This document shows positions 9,289 through 17,841 of a stretch of DNA of 64,000 nucleotides, one piece after another. Each line of letters begins with the position of its first letter. The first letter of the stretch is position 1. The DNA is from an uncultured Clostridia bacterium (GTDB taxonomy: Bacteria > Bacillota > Clostridia > UBA1212). The notes under the pieces were generated by a model, which was given only the letters and a program-made list of their open reading frames with translations, was not told the DNA's origin and ran no database searches. Location of the stretch: the NCBI GenBank assembly GCA_947304585.1, contig CAMZBI010000010.1:1-64000 (forward strand). The letters are read 5' to 3'. The translations under genes were made by a program, and so were the position numbers.

Positions 9289-11379
9289 ATGAGATTTAAT
9301 GACAGGAAAAGGTTATTTCCGGTTGTTTTGACCGTTTGTCTGCTGGTTTTTGCACTGCTGGCGTCCTGCGTAAATGACAGCGGGATCGACAAGCAGAAGC
9401 AGGAAGAGGAAGCAAAGCGGGCTGAGGCATTGGCGGCGGCAACTGTTTCGGCTGAGAACTATTTCAAAGAATACGATGCGACTCTCAAAAGCAGGGGCTA
9501 CGACGGGATCGGCGAAGGACACCTGTTCCTGAGCGACGGCTTTTACTTCAAGTACGAAAACGGCGGTGCGGTCTCCATCACCGAAGAGGAGTACAACGAA
9601 AAACTCACCGGAAATCCGGTCATCAAAAATATCATTTTCCTGATACCTGACGGAGCGGGCTTCGGAAGCTATGACTACGCCAATGCATACAAGTCCAAAT
9701 ACGCGCCTTCGGCTGTGAACGGCATTGTGGATCCCGTCAAAGACACCGAAAACACTGTCCAGGGAACGACTCTCACCACCAATGCCATAGAGGGGTTGAC
9801 CGTAAACACGCTTTACCTTGACCGGTACATGATCGCTCACGCGGACACTTCAATGGCCCACATGGCCGACCACAGCGCCACCGACTCGGCAGCGGCGGGA
9901 ACGGCTCTTCTCACGGGACACAAAACGGTCTACACAGCAACGGGCATGGACGAGAACTTCAACCCCGTCGCCAATATCTTGGAGGCTTCAAGACTTGACG
10001 GCAAATCCACCGGATTTGTCACCACGAAGTGCCTTGTGGACGCCACACCTTCTGCAGGAACCGTTCACGTTATGAGACGTCCGGACCAGGACGGCTGCGC
10101 ATACCAGCCGGACGCTTCAAGACAGCTCCTGAACTCGCTTATCGACGTGGAACTCTGCTACGGTTCCGACGGCGGATACGTGAAGAGCAGCACCAAATAC
10201 TCCGAAAAAGCGATCTGCAACGACGACAGGGCGGAAAACCACGGATATACCGTTGTCACGGACGTTCAGTCCCTTGAGACCGCAGTTAAGTCCGGTGCGA
10301 AAAAGCTCTTCTCCAGATTCCAACTGGACTTCGTGAGCATGATCGACGAAGGCTATGATCTCACAAAAACAAATTACAACGTTGGCACCGCAGCATGGAA
10401 CACCGACTACCAGGGCCACCATATTCTTTACGACGTGGACGCCACAAAGGGCAAAGACCTGACCCTCATGGATCTTGCAAAGTCCGCCCTCACTGTTTTA
10501 TCGGAGAACATCGACAACCCCAACGGCTTCTGTCTGGTGATCGAAGGCGGCGCCATCGACAATGCGGCGGAACAGCGCTACGTGAAAGAGGCTGTTTGCG
10601 ACTATCTGGCCTTTGACGAAGTGTTCGGTTACTGCGTAAACTTTGCTATGAAGAGGGGTGACACCATTGTGGTGGCCTGCCCGGATCACGACTCAGGCGG
10701 TTTCTATGACCCTGCGACCCAGAGCAAGGCGCCCCAGAAAGCCAATAAACCCGGCAAGGCATTTACCGATATAGACTCTCTCTGCCAGGCTCTTCACGAC
10801 GGACTTGTCGTGGACAATACGGTGGTGGGCGGCGCCGCTCTCGGCCACTCCCCTCAGGACGTGCCGGTATGGCTGTACGCACCGGAAAGCGTGAGAAGCG
10901 AGATACTTGAAAAACTCGGCCTCCCCGGTGACGCGTCGGCGGACAAGGTGAGGACCGGCAGATTTTACGACGGTTCCGAGTTCAACGATGCCTATAAGAT
11001 CAACAATTTAGACCTTGCGGAAGCCGTTGTAGAGGCTGCCCGCGGCACAAAAATGGAATTGGCAACGAAAAAACTCTTTGTACCGGTTTACGACAACAAC
11101 GACCCCGAGAAGTATTCCCTGGGAACATATGATGAAGAAACAGAAGTGTTTACATTCGAAAACGGCGCCAAAGTTACCAGGAACAGCCGCACGTTTACGG
11201 ACGCAGCAGGCACTGAACATTCGATAAAATGCGGACTTCCCATCTACGTCACCAATCCCACCTCGTACAAGTACGAGGACGGCTCCGGCAAAACTGCAAA
11301 GAAGGGCAAGGCAGCCGCAGTGTTCTACGTGCCGTATGAAGTGATTGAAGTATGCGGTTATGCAGGCACTGATGATTGA
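9289..11379 (+). CDS. Alkaline phosphatase family lipoprotein
   Basis: The 696-residue precursor starts at 9289 behind AAAAGGAGG; a longer frame from 9163 lacks a site. The lipobox ALLASC ends at Cys27, so the protein is anchored outside the membrane. The alkaline phosphatase core begins at IIFLIPDGAGFG. The nucleophile is probably Ser200 in HSATDSAAAGTALLTG, and further metal-site motifs are IEGGAID (Glu419, Asp424), PDHDSGG and GHSPQDVPV. The His expected four residues after Asp424 is Glu428 here, so one zinc ligand may differ. It should release phosphate from extracellular monoesters. An Ala/Glu-rich helix after the lipid anchor could act as a spacer. No Pho box was identified. Confidence 0.87.
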   Translation: MRFNDRKRLFPVVLTVCLLVFALLASCVNDSGIDKQKQEEEAKRAEALAAATVSAENYFKEYDATLKSRGYDGIGEGHLFLSDGFYFKYENGGAVSITEEEYNEKLTGNPVIKNIIFLIPDGAGFGSYDYANAYKSKYAPSAVNGIVDPVKDTENTVQGTTLTTNAIEGLTVNTLYLDRYMIAHADTSMAHMADHSATDSAAAGTALLTGHKTVYTATGMDENFNPVANILEASRLDGKSTGFVTTKCLVDATPSAGTVHVMRRPDQDGCAYQPDASRQLLNSLIDVELCYGSDGGYVKSSTKYSEKAICNDDRAENHGYTVVTDVQSLETAVKSGAKKLFSRFQLDFVSMIDEGYDLTKTNYNVGTAAWNTDYQGHHILYDVDATKGKDLTLMDLAKSALTVLSENIDNPNGFCLVIEGGAIDNAAEQRYVKEAVCDYLAFDEVFGYCVNFAMKRGDTIVVACPDHDSGGFYDPATQSKAPQKANKPGKAFTDIDSLCQALHDGLVVDNTVVGGAALGHSPQDVPVWLYAPESVRSEILEKLGLPGDASADKVRTGRFYDGSEFNDAYKINNLDLAEAVVEAARGTKMELATKKLFVPVYDNNDPEKYSLGTYDEETEVFTFENGAKVTRNSRTFTDAAGTEHSIKCGLPIYVTNPTSYKYEDGSGKTAKKGKAAAVFYVPYEVIEVCGYAGTDD

Positions 11380-11426
11380 TAAAGCGCCAATGCTTAAGGC
11401 GTTTAATATTTCAAGGAGGGATTGTT

Positions 11427-11630
11427 ATGAAAATTACCGAAAACGAAGATAAAGAAATCGTTAAAATGATAAGGGAGGGACTTGCCGCTACAGGCGGATA
11501 TTGCCCCTGCCGCAGAGAGAGGACCCCTGAGACAAAATGCATGTGCAAGGAGTTCAAAGAGCAGATAAAAGACCCTGAATTCGAGGGCTTCTGCCACTGC
11601 ATGCTCTACTACAAGTCTCTTGAAAACTGA
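11427..11630 (+). CDS. Ferredoxin-thioredoxin reductase catalytic-subunit-like protein
   Basis: This 67-residue protein carries six cysteines in the pattern of the FTR catalytic (beta) chain: CPC near residue 25, CMC near residue 43 and CHC near residue 56. In characterised enzymes these hold a [4Fe-4S] cluster next to a redox disulfide that reduces thioredoxin. The length is close to the minimal catalytic domain. No variable (alpha) subunit gene is adjacent, so a stand-alone form or an unlinked partner is implied. It starts at 11427 after AAGGAGGG. Thioredoxin follows 33 bp downstream and is the obvious substrate. The electron donor (ferredoxin or a flavoprotein) is not encoded here. Confidence 0.82.
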   Translation: MKITENEDKEIVKMIREGLAATGGYCPCRRERTPETKCMCKEFKEQIKDPEFEGFCHCMLYYKSLEN

Positions 11631-11663
11631 TCATAAGGTCTATTTAAAAAGGAGGAAGATGAA

Positions 11664-11975
11664 ATGGCAGAGGTTAAAGTGACCGCTTCCAATTTTGAGA
11701 CGGAAGTGCTGAAGGCCGACATCCCGGTAATAGTTGATTTTTGGGCAAGCTGGTGCGGCCCTTGCAGAATGCTGGCTCCCGTGCTGGAGGAGATCGCCAA
11801 TGAATACGACGGCAGAGTCAAAGTCTGCAAGATAAACGTTGACGAGGAACCGGAACTGGCGAACAGGTACAATATCAGCGCCATCCCCACGGTCTACGTC
11901 TTTAAAAACGGCCAGATGGTCCGCCGTTCCATGGGTTACAAAAAGAAGGAAGAGATTCTGGCACTTGTCTTCTGA
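11664..11975 (+). CDS. trxA: Thioredoxin
   Basis: The 103-residue protein is full length for thioredoxin. The active site WCGPCRM lies at about residues 31-37 after VDFWAS, and the cis-Pro loop is in [12 protein letters not shown]. It reduces protein disulfides in the cytoplasm. AGGAGG precedes the ATG. Its position right after the FTR-like gene suggests the two form a ferredoxin-driven or flavin-driven reduction pathway, not an NADPH-dependent TrxB route. No trxB is seen in the window. Confidence 0.95.
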   Translation: MAEVKVTASNFETEVLKADIPVIVDFWASWCGPCRMLAPVLEEIANEYDGRVKVCKINVDEEPELANRYNISAIPTVYVFKNGQMVRRSMGYKKKEEILALVF

Positions 11976-12048
11976 CGGCCCGGCGTCTTCATCGGTCTTG
12001 AATTTTTAACAATGATCCGGGCAGATACTTCCGGGTCAGATTGTCTCT

Positions 12049-12068
12049 CCGCGGGATCTTTCCCGCGG
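12049..12068 (+). terminator. Hairpin between thioredoxin and the ABC permease
   Basis: CCGCGGGA (12049-12056) pairs with TCCCGCGG (12061-12068) across a TCTT loop. The stem is strong, but the T-rich run is short and interrupted. It could stop thioredoxin transcripts or stabilise an mRNA end. Confidence 0.4.
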
Positions 12069-12100
12069 CTCTTGTGCTTTTTGAAAAGCAGGTAATAAAA

Positions 12101-15100
12101 TTGATCGTAAAAAACAGTCTGAAATCCGTGCTTAGAAGCCCGGTAAAAACAATACTCTTCTTTTTACTGCTTCTTTCGCTGACAACGGCCCTTACCCTCG
12201 GGTCGGCTCTAGTCGGCATGTGTTCCGTCCTCATAGAAGAGTGCGACAGAACGTATATCACGGAAGTATCGGTGGAGTACAGGGGAGGCAGGTTCCCTTA
12301 CAAAGCCGTTGCCGATGAAAACGCCCGCACAATACGGGAAAAGATAGATTTTGATCAGCTTTCAAAGCTGCCTTTTGTGAAGGCAGTGGACAGAAGCGAG
12401 GCGGCGGTGGTCTCCGTGGAGAATTTTCCCTCTGTCCTTACAGAGTCTTATGCGGAGAACGTGTTCATTGGCGTCATAAGAAAAATGAGCTCCGCCGACA
12501 AAGCCGTTAAGGTTCTCTACGCCACAAGTATTATCGACAACAGCGTCATAAGGGTCGCTTTTAACGAAGAGGTCGAAGGCGGATATTTCCTTGTGTCAGG
12601 ATTTACGGACGGTTCCGTGGCGGGAGTCATTGACGTCACCGTCGGCGAAGTCATAAACAACGAAGGCGTCTCTGCAGGGGCAGTGCAGGAGTTCTGCTGG
12701 ATAGACGTTTCCGACGATCCAAATCTGGAAAAAGACGATCCAAGGTATGAGTTCTTTTTCTCCGCAGCGGAGACCTACAAGAGGATCAATTCCTCGACCT
12801 ATGTTCAGATATCCGAAGATCCCTCGTTTCTGGAGCCTTTCGTGGAAAAGGAGTTCACTTTTAAAGAGGGCGCTCTGTACACGAAGAAAGATATAGAAGA
12901 GAACGGCGTCTGCTGCATTCTTCCCGCATTTATAGCGGAAAGAATGGACTACAAGCCAGGAGACAGGGTGGACCTCAGGATCCTTTCGGACCGCTTCGGT
13001 TCGATCATAGACTCATACTGGAACATACCGGGAAAGGAGGATGGATCCCGGGACGTTCAGGCGTATTTGACGGGTGTTTTTTCCACCACGTCACAGGAGA
13101 AGCCGATCATATACATGTCCGGTCTTGGGGACGGAGAGGACCGTATCACAGGTTTCTGCGGTTATACTCTGGGAACGCTGAAAATTGCCAACGGTACGAA
13201 GCAGGAGGATATTGAAAGGCTCGCTGAGATGCTCCCGGAGGGGGCGGAAATATCGGTAAAAGACCAGGGCTATTCGGTCATCGTGGAGATGCTGAAAAAG
13301 CTCCGGGTCGACGCTGCGGGAGTCACGGCGGCTGCTATGATCGCAACGGCGGTCATGATAATCCTGTTCGGCTACGTCTTTGTGGGACGCCAGGCCGATA
13401 CACTGGTGACCATGTTCATGATGGGCACTCCGGGAAAGGATCTTGTGAAGTACGTGGCAACGGCTTCCCTTGCGGTTCTCATACCCGCAGGCATACTTGG
13501 CTGCGGTGCAGCTTACGTTTTCTCGGACATCCTCACTGATTTTATATCAAAGACACTTGCCGAGGGAGGCTCCGTGCTGAAACTCTACAGCACCGCAAGC
13601 CTTGGCACTGTTTCCATTATTGAAGTCAACGTTGGAATGCCCGTTTGGCCCGGCATCGCATGTGCTGCGGGTCTTATCGCCGCAGGCATTGTTTCGTGTC
13701 TCGCTTTTCTCTCCTCAGCGGTGGGAAATATCGGAAAGAAAACAGAGGAAAAGCCGAAAAAAAAGGAAAAAAAGCCGAGAGTGCCAGTTTCCGCAAAACC
13801 CATTGGGATCAAAGGCGCCGGCTTGAAATATATAGTTTTGTCTTTTGTCAGGGGAGGGCTGAGAAGCGTAGCGGTGCCGCTGATCGGAGTCGTCATGACG
13901 CTGTTCATCCTTGTGCCGGCGGGAGCCATCACAGTCTACGAGAACAGGCTCTCCGACCTTGAAAAAAACACTGTGATCAAAGGATATCTCACGGATTACG
14001 GCGGAAAAAAGAGCTACGATCTCGTTTTCACGGAGAGCATGGTGGAAAGGCTTAAGGAAGGCGATTATTTCACTGACTTCCATTTTTCCCTCTGCGACCC
14101 CTACAGAGTTTACTCCTATGTAAAGAAGGAAAATCCGGGAGACGCTGACGGCGAATACACCCAGCTTGTGGAGGAACCGCCTTCCGGAGGTTTCAGCGCG
14201 GAGAGTTTTCTCGCCAATTTCATGACCGGGCCGAAGATATTCTACACCGATGACGTGAGCGCCACTCCGGAGTTTTTCACCGGGGATCATCTTAAAATAG
14301 ACTATCTTGAGGGATACGACGACAGTTATTTCTCGTACACCGGAAAACCCTTCGAGGGAATATGGGCCGTTGGCAGCTCCGGCGGAGTCAGGATGTACGA
14401 TTTTGAAAAAGACCTGAGAGAACTGTGCGCGGTGGTGCCGGATACGATGCTGGAGAAGTACGGACTTAAACTCGGCGATATACTGACAATTGACGTCAGC
14501 GAGGATCTGGCCAGGGAGAGCTATCTGATCATAGGTTCTTTCAAATCCAGCGGAGGGGACGACACGATCTACACCAGGATCCAGAATTCACCGAAGCTGG
14601 TCAAGGCGGGAACCGACAAACTCGGCAACGTAATACTGCGGGCCAAACTCCGGGGAAGTTACTCCTGCTGCACTTTCAAACTGGCGGACACGTCGAAGAT
14701 CCGGGAGGCCAAACTGTGGCTTTATGAGAAGGGCTTCAGCAGGGTCCACTCGGCAGGGTTTTACAGGCTCTATCCGGTGCTCTCGGACAGGGATTACTGC
14801 GATTCTATAGAAAAAATAGAGAAAAACATTGGTTATTTGAAAAACGTTGTGCCGGCTCTTGCGGTGCTGGTGGGACTTGCAGGTTTTGCCGCTGCGGCCC
14901 TCATGGCATACAGGCGAAGGGTGGAGATCGCCACGCTGCGGTCCATAGGGGAGAAAGACATCGGTGTGTTTTTCATATTCCTGACGGAACAGTTTGTGCC
15001 TGCTGTTGCGGGATCGGCTCTCTGTTTGGGCGTTTTTGCAATGCTTTCCGGGATAAACGTATATTCGGCCTTTGCGGTGAGCTTTATTGCGGGCTTTGCC

Positions 15101-15172
15101 GCGGGTTCCGTTGTATCACTGCTTAAGATGTCCAAAACAAACCTGCTGGACGTGCTGAGCGACAAGGAGTGA
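12101..15172 (+). CDS. FtsX-family ABC transporter permease, two-repeat form
   Basis: This permease has about 1023 residues with two FtsX-type repeats. A first membrane helix (about residues 16-38) is followed by a large extracellular domain and three helices (about 407-430, 450-475, 515-540). A basic cytoplasmic Lys-rich linker separates the second half, which has a helix near 585-612, another large outer domain and three final helices (about 915-1010). This is the MacB/LolE-like design, in which the pump moves lipids, peptides or lipoproteins by mechanotransmission. I prefer TTG 12101, with AGCAGGT before it; the frame is open from 12041, but that start precedes a hairpin. The ATPase gene begins 5 bp after this stop codon. 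The substrate is unknown. Confidence 0.82.
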   Translation: MIVKNSLKSVLRSPVKTILFFLLLLSLTTALTLGSALVGMCSVLIEECDRTYITEVSVEYRGGRFPYKAVADENARTIREKIDFDQLSKLPFVKAVDRSEAAVVSVENFPSVLTESYAENVFIGVIRKMSSADKAVKVLYATSIIDNSVIRVAFNEEVEGGYFLVSGFTDGSVAGVIDVTVGEVINNEGVSAGAVQEFCWIDVSDDPNLEKDDPRYEFFFSAAETYKRINSSTYVQISEDPSFLEPFVEKEFTFKEGALYTKKDIEENGVCCILPAFIAERMDYKPGDRVDLRILSDRFGSIIDSYWNIPGKEDGSRDVQAYLTGVFSTTSQEKPIIYMSGLGDGEDRITGFCGYTLGTLKIANGTKQEDIERLAEMLPEGAEISVKDQGYSVIVEMLKKLRVDAAGVTAAAMIATAVMIILFGYVFVGRQADTLVTMFMMGTPGKDLVKYVATASLAVLIPAGILGCGAAYVFSDILTDFISKTLAEGGSVLKLYSTASLGTVSIIEVNVGMPVWPGIACAAGLIAAGIVSCLAFLSSAVGNIGKKTEEKPKKKEKKPRVPVSAKPIGIKGAGLKYIVLSFVRGGLRSVAVPLIGVVMTLFILVPAGAITVYENRLSDLEKNTVIKGYLTDYGGKKSYDLVFTESMVERLKEGDYFTDFHFSLCDPYRVYSYVKKENPGDADGEYTQLVEEPPSGGFSAESFLANFMTGPKIFYTDDVSATPEFFTGDHLKIDYLEGYDDSYFSYTGKPFEGIWAVGSSGGVRMYDFEKDLRELCAVVPDTMLEKYGLKLGDILTIDVSEDLARESYLIIGSFKSSGGDDTIYTRIQNSPKLVKAGTDKLGNVILRAKLRGSYSCCTFKLADTSKIREAKLWLYEKGFSRVHSAGFYRLYPVLSDRDYCDSIEKIEKNIGYLKNVVPALAVLVGLAGFAAAALMAYRRRVEIATLRSIGEKDIGVFFIFLTEQFVPAVAGSALCLGVFAMLSGINVYSAFAVSFIAGFAAGSVVSLLKMSKTNLLDVLSDKE

Positions 15173-15177
15173 AGAAT

Positions 15178-15843
15178 ATGATACTTGAACTTAAAGACGT
15201 TAAATTCAGCTACAATTCAAAATGGAACAGGGTTGACGTTCTGAAAGGCGTGAACTGTTCTTTTGAAAGAGGCAAGGTTTACGGAATTATAGGCAAATCG
15301 GGCAGCGGCAAAAGCACGGTGCTGTCTCTTATGGCGGGAATAACTCTTCCGCAAGAGGGCCAGGTGCTCCACGAGGGGATACCCACAAGCGAAATGAACC
15401 TGCAGGAGTACAGAAGGGACAAGGTCTCCGTCATTTACCAGAGTTTCAGGCTGCTTCCCCTTCTTACGACTGTCGAGAACGTCATGTACCCCATGGAACT
15501 CCGCAAAATACCCCAGAAAGAGGCCAGAGCCCGGGCGGAAAAGTATCTCTGCGAGGTGGAGATACCCGAGTCCTGCTGGAACAGATTTCCGGTGACGTTA
15601 TCCGGAGGAGAGCAGCAGAGAGTGGCAATCGCAAGGGCCCTTGCCACGGAGACCCACTTGATATTGGCGGATGAGCCCACGGGAAACCTTGACGCGGAAA
15701 ACAGCGATAAAATAATCGATCTATTGAAGACTCTTGCCGGGGAACACGACTGCTGCGTCATAATAGTCACCCACGACGTGGACGTTATGGACAAACTGGA
15801 CGTTATCTACAAAATGCACAACGGGCTCTTGGAAGCAAGGTGA
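15178..15843 (+). CDS. ABC transporter ATP-binding protein (MacB/LolD type)
   Basis: The 221-residue ATPase has Walker A GKSGSGKST near residue 40, the Q-loop in IYQSFRLLP, signature LSGGEQQRVAIARA, Walker B LILADEPTGNLD and the H-loop VTHD. These features and its length match MacB/LolD/FtsE-type subunits. It drives the adjacent two-repeat FtsX permease. The start at 15178 uses the AAGGAG that overlaps the permease's last codons, so translation is coupled. An earlier in-frame GTG at 15169 is less likely. Confidence 0.92.
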   Translation: MILELKDVKFSYNSKWNRVDVLKGVNCSFERGKVYGIIGKSGSGKSTVLSLMAGITLPQEGQVLHEGIPTSEMNLQEYRRDKVSVIYQSFRLLPLLTTVENVMYPMELRKIPQKEARARAEKYLCEVEIPESCWNRFPVTLSGGEQQRVAIARALATETHLILADEPTGNLDAENSDKIIDLLKTLAGEHDCCVIIVTHDVDVMDKLDVIYKMHNGLLEAR

Positions 15844-15942
15844 CTTCGTAAATATAAGCCGTGTTTTGTGAAAAAAGTTCATTTGAAGGCAGAACAGCGG
15901 AAAAAAGCCAATGACGCTCTGCCGGTGATAAAAAGATTTTTC

Positions 15943-15971
15943 TTGATTTTACGCTCGCTTAATACTACAAT
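15943..15971 (+). promoter_or_regulatory. Sigma-A-type promoter for the heterodimeric ABC exporter
   Basis: TTGATT (15943-15948) and TACAAT (15966-15971) are separated by 17 bp, about 75 bp before the first exporter gene. The box matches are good, and the 200-bp gap contains no reading frame of note. Confidence 0.55.
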
Positions 15972-16044
15972 GCGTGTTTAATGTGCCCCGTAGAGAGAAA
16001 AACGGCGGCGCATGTGTTTCGTATACAAATGACAGGACGCTGAT

Positions 16045-17841
16045 ATGTTACTTGGAAAACATTTAAATAAATATTATCTCAGATACTGGTATCTGTTTCT
16101 CGGAGGTATCGCCGCGCTTATTGCCGTTGACTACGTTCAGCTCTTTCTGCCGAGATATCTTGGCGATATCGTAAACATACTGAATGCGGAGGGACCTCTT
16201 GACGTGGATACGGTGGGGTCTCTGTGTTTGAAGCTCCTTGGCGTTGCGGCGGTGATGTTTTTCGGCAGGATGCTTTGGCGTTTCACACTTTTCAACGCCT
16301 CCTTCAGAATTGAATCCGGCCTCCGCAGAGAGATGTTCCAAAAAAGTGAGAGGCTTTCCCAGCGCTATTACGGGGAAACAAAAGTGGGCTCCATCATGTC
16401 CTGGTTCACCACCGACCTTGAGGAGATCCAGGATTACACAGGTTTCGGCACCGTCCAGATAGTGGATTCGATGTTCCTGGGCCTTCTGGTCATCGTCAAC
16501 ATGTTCGCAATGGACTGGGTGATGGCCTCTTTTGCCATGATACCGATGCTTCTGATCGTTGTCTGGGGCGTTCTCGTTGAAAAGTTCACCGCGGAGCGTT
16601 GGACGGACAGGCAGGAAAAGTACGACAAAATGTACGATTTCACCCAGGAGAATTTCACCGGCATCAGCGTTGTCAAGGCTTTCGTAAAAGAGACCAGTGA
16701 GATCCATGCTTTCGCAAAAGTAGCCAAAAAGAACAAAGACGCCAATCTCAGGTTTGCCAAGGTCCACATCCTTTTCGACACTCTTATCGAACTCATCATC
16801 GGGCTGATCCTCGCCCTGATCATGGGCTTCGGCTCCTGGTTCGTCTTTGCTTTTGTAAGCGGAAGCCCGGTATCTATCTTCGGCCATGAGATCGCACTTG
16901 ATCCGGGTCAACTGGTCACCTTCATCGGCTATTTCGACTCCCTCATATGGCCAATGATAGCCCTCGGAATGCTTGTGAGCATGCTTGGAAGGGCGAGAGC
17001 ATCGCTAAAGAGGGTCAGCGCTTTTCTTGACTCACCCGAGGACGTGGCAAACTGCAAAGACGCCAAGGTACTGAAAGACGTCAAAGGCGAAGTAGAATTT
17101 AAGAATTTTTCTTTCGCATACCCCGCAAACCCGGATACCGAAGTCCTGAAGAATATTTCGCTTAAGATCGAACCGGGCGAACTCATTGGCGTCGTCGGCC
17201 GGGTAGGCTGCGGCAAAACCACGCTTCTCACTGCTCTTTCAAGGCTTTACAACGTGGAAAGCGGCACCGTTTTCATCGACGGCAACGACATAATGGAATG
17301 CGACATAGCCTCCGTCAGGGACAGCGTGGCCTTCGTGCCCCAGGACAGTTTTCTGTTCTCCTCGACCGTTGGCAAAAACATTTCTTTTTCCAAACCTGAT
17401 GCAACAGAAGAGGAGATCAGGGAAGCCGCTGAGTTTGCGGACGTTGCGGACAATATTGACGCATTTCCGGAGAGCTATGACACCGTTACGGGAGAAAGGG
17501 GCGTTACCCTTTCCGGCGGCCAGAAGCAGCGTATCTCCCTTGCAAGAGCATACCTCAAACAGGCTCCTGTGCTGATCCTTGACGACTCTGTTTCTGCGGT
17601 GGACGTGAGGACCGAGGAACACATTCTTGAAAACATAAGAGAGGGAAGACGGGGCCGCACGACAATTATTATCGCTTCGAGGATATCCTCGGTGGCCCGT
17701 GCGGACAGGATACTTGTGCTTAAAAACGGTGAAGTGGAGGCCTTCGACACCCCCGCTGCGCTTGAAAAGATTTCGCCTACTTATGCGAAAATGGTTGAGC
17801 TCCAGGCTCTTGAGGATGAGATCAAGGGAGGTGACGTCTGA
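16045..17841 (+). CDS. ABC exporter half-transporter, subunit with degenerate Walker B
   Basis: This 598-residue half-transporter has a six-helix membrane domain (residues 1-310) and a C-terminal ATPase. The ATPase has Walker A GRVGCGKTT, signature LSGGQKQRISLARA and Walker B VLILDDSVSAVD. The catalytic Glu after Walker B is Asp here, the mark of the non-hydrolytic site in heterodimeric exporters such as TM287/288 or BmrCD. The partner gene overlaps by one base. The pair probably exports drugs, peptides or lipids. GGACG is a weak ribosome site; a good promoter lies about 75 bp upstream. Confidence 0.9.
   Translation: MLLGKHLNKYYLRYWYLFLGGIAALIAVDYVQLFLPRYLGDIVNILNAEGPLDVDTVGSLCLKLLGVAAVMFFGRMLWRFTLFNASFRIESGLRREMFQKSERLSQRYYGETKVGSIMSWFTTDLEEIQDYTGFGTVQIVDSMFLGLLVIVNMFAMDWVMASFAMIPMLLIVVWGVLVEKFTAERWTDRQEKYDKMYDFTQENFTGISVVKAFVKETSEIHAFAKVAKKNKDANLRFAKVHILFDTLIELIIGLILALIMGFGSWFVFAFVSGSPVSIFGHEIALDPGQLVTFIGYFDSLIWPMIALGMLVSMLGRARASLKRVSAFLDSPEDVANCKDAKVLKDVKGEVEFKNFSFAYPANPDTEVLKNISLKIEPGELIGVVGRVGCGKTTLLTALSRLYNVESGTVFIDGNDIMECDIASVRDSVAFVPQDSFLFSSTVGKNISFSKPDATEEEIREAAEFADVADNIDAFPESYDTVTGERGVTLSGGQKQRISLARAYLKQAPVLILDDSVSAVDVRTEEHILENIREGRRGRTTIIIASRISSVARADRILVLKNGEVEAFDTPAALEKISPTYAKMVELQALEDEIKGGDV

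Noticed and set aside
12041..12100. Earlier start of the FtsX-type permease
   Set aside because: It would place the start codon in front of a strong hairpin with no good ribosome site; TTG 12101 has AGCAGGT.
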